Shown piece after piece: positions 57,751 through 64,000 of a stretch of DNA of 64,000 nucleotides (position 1 is its first letter; every line of letters begins with the position of its first letter). Under the pieces are notes generated by a model. That model had not been told where the DNA came from. It made no database searches and saw nothing but the letters and a program-made list of their open reading frames with translations. Made by a program: the position numbers and the translations under genes. The stretch is from assembly GCA_950022295.1 (NCBI GenBank), contig OX465600.1, forward strand, positions 304,244,031-304,308,030, in the 5' to 3' direction. Origin of the DNA: Bromus sterilis. Taxonomy: Eukaryota; Streptophyta; Magnoliopsida; Poales; Poaceae.

Positions 57751-58279
57751 TGTAGGAATTTCTGTCTTGCAACATTTTGTATAGCTACTACATTTTTCGG
57801 AATTAAACTTCAGTGTGGAAGTATCATGGAAATAACAGGGAATTAATGATGTGGAATTGTACGTAAGGAAATACACTTAAGGAAGCCGATACGACTATAC
57901 TGGAACACAGTGTATATGGATATGCTGGAATTGTACCCGAGAACAGTATAGTGTGGAATGCCAGGTTGTCCATAGGATTGGCTCTATGGATTGTTAAAGC
58001 CTGCGAGTTTGATTTTGTATTCAAACTCGGCGCATGACTCACACATGCGTGTATGGGACCTAATTCATTAACAGTATTTGGACTCGGTAACCGACTATTG
58101 ATTATTGTGGTTGGTTTAACAAGTCACGAGTCCTAACTGGAAACAGATTGAAATATCTGGAACTTGGAGTCTATATAAGGTGCCACCCTCTAGCCTCAAT
58201 ATGCATTGTGAGCGGCACCACCGATTAGGCAGAGGAATAGAGGGTAGCCCGTTTAGCTCCAAACCCTAAAGTTCCAACA
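57751..58279 (+). repeat. 5' LTR of the LARD-like element
   Basis: 529 bp, TGTAGGAATTTCTGTC to AAGTTCCAACA; TATA box tatataagg at 58172. Confidence 0.85.
58172..58180 (+). promoter_or_regulatory. TATA box of the LARD-like LTR
   Basis: tatataagg lies 100 bases before the LTR end. It is retained in the truncated 3' LTR (about 62678), from where it would point into the fused LINE. Confidence 0.5.
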
Positions 58280-58280
58280 T

Positions 58281-58293
58281 TGGTATCATGAGC
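58281..58293 (+). promoter_or_regulatory. Primer binding site, tRNA-iMet-like
   Basis: tggtatcatgagc follows the LTR end; compared with the usual tggtatcagagc it carries a small change near its 3' side. Confidence 0.7.
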
Positions 58294-61200
58294 GAGGTTC
58301 GGGATCTCTGCCGCTGGCACCTGCGATCGATTCCGTCGCACTCTGCCACGTCGTTGTGAAGTTCGCCGCACTCGCCGTCAAATTCCGCTGGGAGCTAAGG
58401 CTCCGTCGCATCGATCTACCGCCGCAAGATTGTCACGCGCCGGCACCGGGGCCGCTTGCTCCAGATAGATTTACTCACCCGGTGCCGCCGAACTTCTCCG
58501 CCTGGCACCGTCGCTGCAATCACCCGAACTGCAGCAGTTTATTCGTCGTGTCAATTTTCGTCCACTGTCGCCGGACGCCAGCCGACGAGGCTATCCGCTG
58601 CTGCAAGCCGCCGGTCTTCGACGCCCTCTGCTGCTTTCGATCGTCCGCTGTTGCTAAGTCGCTGGCCATCGACGTCGTACACAAGCTAGTTCACTGCTTG
58701 GAATTGATCAGGAACTACAAATTACTGAAATTAGATGGCCTGGTCTGTTCGAATCACTGCCACCGCATGAGATTATTTTTTTGTCGTTGGAATCTCGCGT
58801 ACGTCGGATCAATCTGTGCCTGCAGGGCAGACAAGATTCTGCTGCACCACTCATCCCCACGCCAGCCCTGCTTTATCCGGCCACGGCGACAAATCCTGAT
58901 GGTTCCACGGCCACTTGTTCCCGTGTGATATTTGTCTGCTTGGTATTACGCCTAAATAAAATCGATGGAAGCTAAGCAGTACACCAAATCTGAGAAGAAA
59001 TTTGGGTTAATTAATGGTTGGTGGCTGCAAGAATCGAGTTGCTGCCAGGATTTTTGTTTGATCTGGTTGTATAGTTCAAACTGCAGTTGGCCAAGGAAAC
59101 CTGAGGAAAACTATTGCGTACGGGGTGAGAAAGTTAATCCTTCTCCAGTTTACGCTGTAGTCCACACGCTCGTGGCGCGGAAGGAAGAAACTTGGTTGCT
59201 GTTTTACAATTCATTTGATCAGGCGCACTACTCTTGCTGGATCGCATCTAGTTGATCAAGGAGTACTACTATTTGCTGGATCGGAATAAATCAGACCAAT
59301 TATTACATGGACATCGCTATTGGTGATTTCTTTTTTCTTCTTCGTTCGTGTACTCGCCAAATCCTCTGTCTGAGGTTGCTGCTGCTACGAATTTGCCAAG
59401 CCGAACGAGCTAGCTGCTCGGAAACTGAAGACATACCATCGCCAACTGCACGACCAACTTGTCGGCCGGAAGATCCACCTGCGCCTGTGCGGAAGCGCTT
59501 GCTATGAGGGAAGGGATGCTAATTACGAATCCTACCTAGTATCTAATAATTTATTTTGATTGTTAATTAACGGACTAACTTGTTTGGTTGCTAATCCAGT
59601 GCATGTAAAACATAGCAAGGAAAAGATGTCTACTCCTTGGAAGTAATTTAGGAGGACTCCGGATTATAATTGCGTGGATGGACTGTACCAAGCAAATAGT
59701 TAAATACTGGAAATGCTATGGTGGAAATATTGTCCAGAAAATTACACATAACTTGGAAAGGTATTTTAAAGAAGTATTATTATTAAGCATCACTTGTGTA
59801 TGGAGGAAAATGAGGGTCACTCCGAGGACAAGGAAATTTTCTCTTCAGTTGCCGTAACTTTATTGGCATGCAACAATTTCAAAGGAAAATTTATGAACAT
59901 TGGATTGGAAATTATGCTATGAAACTTCCTGGTGGAGGAAAATTATTATTGTGATAGGACAATCTGTGCAACTTCAGTGAGAAGAGGTTGGTTTATTATT
60001 CTATCTTGGAATCTGTTGACTATATTATACTATTTGGAAAAGGAAGAATGGAAGTATTGCTCAATATTAAAATTAGTGCATTATTGAATTTTACACAATG
60101 GTCTCCTCTTTCTTGATGGCCCATTGGAAGTTGGCAACCCAAATTATTATTTGGGGAAGATAACTCCACGGAGAGGAATACCGACAATGGGAACACATGC
60201 TTGGAATTTTATTATTGATGGTATTTACGACTTGGCCTTATTCTATAAATAAAATTACGAGGCTTTATTAATTCTTAAATTCTAAACTTCAGTGGGAGGA
60301 CTATGGTACTTCATCAACATATAATTACGAAGGTCTTTGTTGTATTAGTATCTCATACTGAAGTGGAAGATCAGATCATCAAAGGATTTAAAAGTTTGAA
60401 AACTAATTGGTGGGGGAAGTACACTTCGGAAATATTTATTGAAACTAAGGTAATGAGCATGGAATAATTCACCTTTCTCTGATGTCATGCACTCCATGGC
60501 TGAATGGAGGAATACCAACTCTCGGTTATCCCCTTGATTATGTGGAAAAGAATCACATACTACTATTTTTGCCTAGTAAGTCATTACCTATCACAATCAC
60601 TATTTATTTTCCTGAACTGGAAGGAAGTATTATATTTATATTTTTGGTAGTATGGAATTGGAAAGATTGTTTACTACATAGAACACCAAGTTGTTTTTAA
60701 TTTTTATTTACCTATTCTATTGGATCAAATCTTATTTCACTTTATGATCTATACAATAGGTAAATTGGTGGAAAGTAGGAATATGATATTTTATGATGAT
60801 TACAAGTAGTCATATTGGAATTTTATATGTGCTAAACTCAAAGGAAGACACAAGTGAAACTCCCAACACTAACATGCTTAGGAAAAGCGGGAGGAATTAT
60901 CCCGACACTAACATGTTTAGGAAAAGTGGGAGGAATTAAAACGAAACATCATATCTTGGCTATAATTGTCTATTTTTGTTTTGAGGAAGTCACTCTCTAT
61001 ATAAGAGGAAATACTACCTAAACTTGTTACTAATGTTAACTATGGGTGGAATCATTCCGGGAAGGAATAAACTCAATGACGAGGAATAAAAATTTGTGAA
61101 CTTCTTATTTTACCAAACAACCGCAGTCTTGTAGGTTGTAAATGGATTTACTTACAAGGAAGTTTAATGTAACATGCTTACTGGAAATTACAAGGCTAAG

Positions 61201-62256
61201 CTTGTTTTCTAATACTTTACATAAAGGAAATGTTTATACTTTGGTGGAAACTCTGGAATTTAGAGGTGGGAATAAAGACATGGTTTGCTAATTGAATAGA
61301 TCAATTCATATTGTTTGGAACAAGCTTCACATCAATGGCATGTCAGGTCATTTGATTTTATTAATGATGGAAGACATCATATACAAAGGTTAGTGTTAAT
61401 TTTTTTTGTTAATACTATATGTGCTAACTGTGTTATTATTGTTTTTAAACATCATGTTGATGGAAGTGAAAGCTTGGTTCGGTTCGAACTTTCGTATGGA
61501 AGGTATGTTGAATCTTCCAATGTTTTGGGAGTGAAATTACATAGAGAATTTTTTGATATATTTTTCTATGGAAAACTTCAAATCTGTCAAGCACCTTTTG
61601 GTAAAGAGAATGATACTCTGCGAGGAATTATATTTGAACTCGTGAGGACAAAGGAAGAGTAATTTTCATACAACAATTATTGTGGGACATTACACGTGCG
61701 ACCTGAACTTAGCCATGCCACTTTAATTGTTGCTATTTCGATTAGCATGGAAAGAAATTTGCTGGAACTATTAGAAAATGGAATATGAATCAAATAAAGA
61801 TTGTTGGAATAACATTACAAAAACTTGTTGCGCAATGTCAAGGAAAAATGAATTATTCATGGATTTTTTTTAAGCAACGAGGATACACACTTGTGCTAGT
61901 TGTTTTAGCAAGAGGAATCACACAAAAGGTAATATATTTATTTTATTTTATACTAATGTTCATTTTTCATGTCTTTATGTTGTAGAAAGGAAGCATGATT
62001 TTGTTTATTTATGATTATGAAAACTTTGATGCATGTCAAGCATTGAAGGAATGCATATGGCTAAAGAAATTTCTTGTTGAACATAAGGCCGTGAAAAGGT
62101 GCATCATAACCTGTTACTTTGTGATAATATGACTCCAAAATTCACATAGTTTATATATGAAACATGAATGCATTGAAGGAAGGAACTAGGCTCTAACCAT
62201 GTTAATCGAGTAGGAATTCACTTTGTTGAAATAAAAATTTTCAGCCAAGTGGGAGA
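58294..62256 (+). other. Non-coding interior of the LARD-like element
   Basis: The first 600 bp are GC-rich; the rest is AT-rich with a recurring ggaa-type texture. Related sentences such as cactaacatg-ttaggaaaag recur (about 60868 and 60908). The longest open frames (58356-58928 and 61315-61662) show no recognised domain. Confidence 0.5.
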
Positions 62257-62730
62257 TGTAGGAATTTCTGTCTTGCAACATTTTGTATAGCTACTACATT
62301 TTTCGGAATTAAACTTCAGTGTGGAAGTATCATGGAAATAACAGGGAATTAATGATGTGGAATTGTACGTAAGGAAATACACTTAAGGAAGCCGATACGA
62401 CTATACTGGAACACAGTGTATATGGATATGCTGGAATTGTACCCGGGAACAGTATAGTGTGGAATGCCAGGTTGTCCATAGGATTGGCTCTATGGATTGT
62501 TAAAGCCTGCGAGTTTGATTTTGTATTCAAACTCGGCGCATGACTCACACATGCGTGTATGGGACCTAATTGATTAACAGTATTTGGACTCGGTAACCGA
62601 CTGTTGATTATTGTGGTTGGTTTAACAAGTCACGAGTCCTAACTGGAAACAGATTGAAATATCTGGAACTTGGAGTCTATATAAGGTCCCACCCTCTAGC
62701 CTCAATATGCATTGTGAGCGGCACCACCGA
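62257..62730 (+). repeat. Truncated 3' LTR of the LARD-like element
   Basis: Matches bases 1-474 of the 5' LTR, then changes abruptly to LINE sequence at ccaccga|ctagtagg. The last 55 bases of the LTR are missing. Confidence 0.85.
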
Positions 62731-64000
62731 CTAGTAGGGTTCGCTCGGTCCCGCGTAAGGGGTCTACTCGGGTGCCCGGATGAAGCTCCTATGCTGGAAT
62801 ATTCGGGGGTTCGGTCAGCTTGGCCGTCACCGGTAGCTGATCAACTACCTGCGTGAGGAGGCCATCGATATTGTTGGTATTCAGGAGACGATCCGACAAG
62901 ATTTATCCATCCTTGAGCTGGAGGGGCTGAGTCCCCAAAAGTTAGCATGGCAGTGGCTCCCGGCATCTGGTTGCTCGGGTGGTATCCTTATGGGGGCCCG
63001 GGAGGACCTTTTTGAGGTCGAGGACATGGATCGGGGGGAGTTTTTCCTGAGTATGACTCTCACCGATCGGGCCTCCCGTTTTAGCTGGGAGGCCATTATA
63101 GTCTATGGCCCTACGGACCATAGTCGGTCCGCTGTCTTCCTGCAGGAACTTGAGGCGAAGGTGGCCCGGAGCTCCACTCCGGTGGTGCTCGCCGGGGACT
63201 TTAACCTCATTCTGGATGCCTCGAAAAAGAGCTCTGATCTCATTGATGCCCCCAGGATGCGGGCCTTCAATGAGTGCATTGCCAGGCTGGCTCTGCGAGA
63301 AATCGACAGAGTTGGAGGTCGATATACGTGGTGCAATAATCAGGTGAACCCGATCCGTATTGTTTTGGATCGGGTTCTAGTGTCGCCCATGTGGGAGGTT
63401 GCCTTCCCCTTATGTTCGCTTAGGTTGGTCACGCGAATTGGGTCGGACCACTCCCCCCCTCCTCCTTAGCTCGGGTGAGGGGTCACTGCCCCGGTCACGT
63501 CGGTTCCGCTTTAAGGAGTCTTGGCTGCTCCAACCCAGCTTGGTTGAGGGTGTCTGGGAACGGTGGTGTGCGGCTTCTAGATCCCCGCCGCGCGCTTTTT
63601 GCGCGGTGGATGGCATGAAAGCCTCCTCGGCTCCTGGCCCGGGCGGCCTTCCGGTGTCCTTTTTAAAGCGGTTTTGGCCCGTGGTTAAAGGAATCATTAT
63701 GCCCATGTTCCAGGAGTTTTACATCGGGACTCTGGACATAGCCAGACTTAATTACGGGGTGATTACCCTTATCCCCAAGGTGGTTGGGGCGGCGGAGATT
63801 AGGCTAGCCCCGGTCGCTGGACGGATTTCACACCCCCAACAGTCGGCCTTCATGAAGGGTCGTTTTATCCATGATGGGATACTGGCCCTCCACGAGATTG
63901 TCCACGAGGTGAGGCCCAACCTCCAGTGGGGGGTATTCCTTAAACTGGACTTCCAAAAGGCCTATGATCGCCTTGACGGGTCGTTCCTGCGACTAGTCAT
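62731..64000 (+). mobile_element. L1-type LINE, second copy, continuing past the window
   Basis: Matches 24210-25478 almost base for base, with about 14 differences by hand count. It begins inside the ORF1-ORF2 junction and contains the ORF2 start (about 62780), the endonuclease (VLAGDFNLILDA, RYTWCNNQ) and the start of the reverse transcriptase (HPQQSAFMKGR). It shares with copy one the early TAG (about 62834), the extra C before ctcctcctt, and the missing endonuclease-RT link. It lacks copy one's TAG at 24429 (CAG here). Confidence 0.85.

Larger units (their letters stand above)
57751..62730 (+). mobile_element. Young LTR element without coding capacity (LARD-like)
   Basis: 5' LTR 57751-58279, primer site at once after it, internal region of about 4 kb, purine tract aagtgggaga before the second LTR at 62257. 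No gag, protease, integrase or reverse transcriptase could be read; open frames are short and unlike known families. The element must be moved by proteins from elsewhere. The two LTRs differ at only about 4 of 474 comparable positions. The 3' LTR is cut at position 474 by the LINE join. Confidence 0.8.

Noticed and set aside
58356..58928. 190-codon frame in the LARD-like element as a captured gene
   Set aside because: No recognisable domain; the GC-rich start of the interior produces overlapping frames. Kept as non-coding.
1..64000. tRNA and rRNA genes
   Set aside because: Only primer-site fragments complementary to tRNA-iMet and tRNA-Asp were found; no cloverleaf or rRNA sequence was recognised.

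Overview
The window looks like intergenic, transposon-packed nuclear DNA from a large-genome grass. Triticeae (wheat, Aegilops or barley relatives) fits best. The reasons are nested LTR retrotransposons with tRNA-iMet and tRNA-Asp primer sites, several CACTA element ends (two with accggtact subterminal repeats), a plant L1-type LINE, MITEs and a Helitron tail. Most protein-coding signal is transposon derived. Host genes are few, and most are broken.

Layout. 1-6799: decayed internal region and 2-kb 3' LTR of a Copia-type element. 6800-9299: a terpene-synthase exon, then a CACTA end fused directly to the 3' half of a seed-maturation (LEA, SMP) gene. 9300-12040: a second CACTA-type element with a 669-bp internal duplication and a GC-rich insert. 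12369-14085: a multi-exon 2-isopropylmalate synthase (IPMS) pseudogene. 15333-16250: a 51-59-bp tandem array cut by an LTR fragment. 16451-17908 (minus): a DUF247 gene with one internal TGA. 18694-20403: LINE-tail and CACTA fragments. 20801: a Helitron end. 21196-21846 (minus): a small jacalin lectin, the only host gene that looks intact. 22200-23204: two MITEs.

23930-55245 is a nested block. An L1 LINE (23930-26284) abuts a Copia element (38401 to about 45.8 kb). A 12.1-kb chromodomain Gypsy element (26285-38397) has split that boundary, leaving the target duplication gcatg on both sides. Next come a truncated tRNA-Asp-primed Gypsy element on the minus strand (about 46.2-50995), a minus-strand CACTA TNP2 transposase remnant (50996-54374) and a LINE 3' tail. 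55618-57010 holds a MITE and a large foldback. 57403-57750 is a second copy of the DUF247 3' end. It is interrupted by a young LTR element without coding capacity (57751-62730), whose 3' LTR is fused through a CGA microhomology to a second copy of the same damaged LINE (62731-64000).

No operon-like or defence-like system is present. The points most worth a second look are the bZIP-type palindrome array in the Copia LTR, the LTR-LINE chimera between two LINE copies with shared lesions, the CACTA-LEA junction, the IPMS relic, the DUF247 pair and the intact jacalin gene. All coordinates and hand comparisons come from reading the sequence; no database search was possible.
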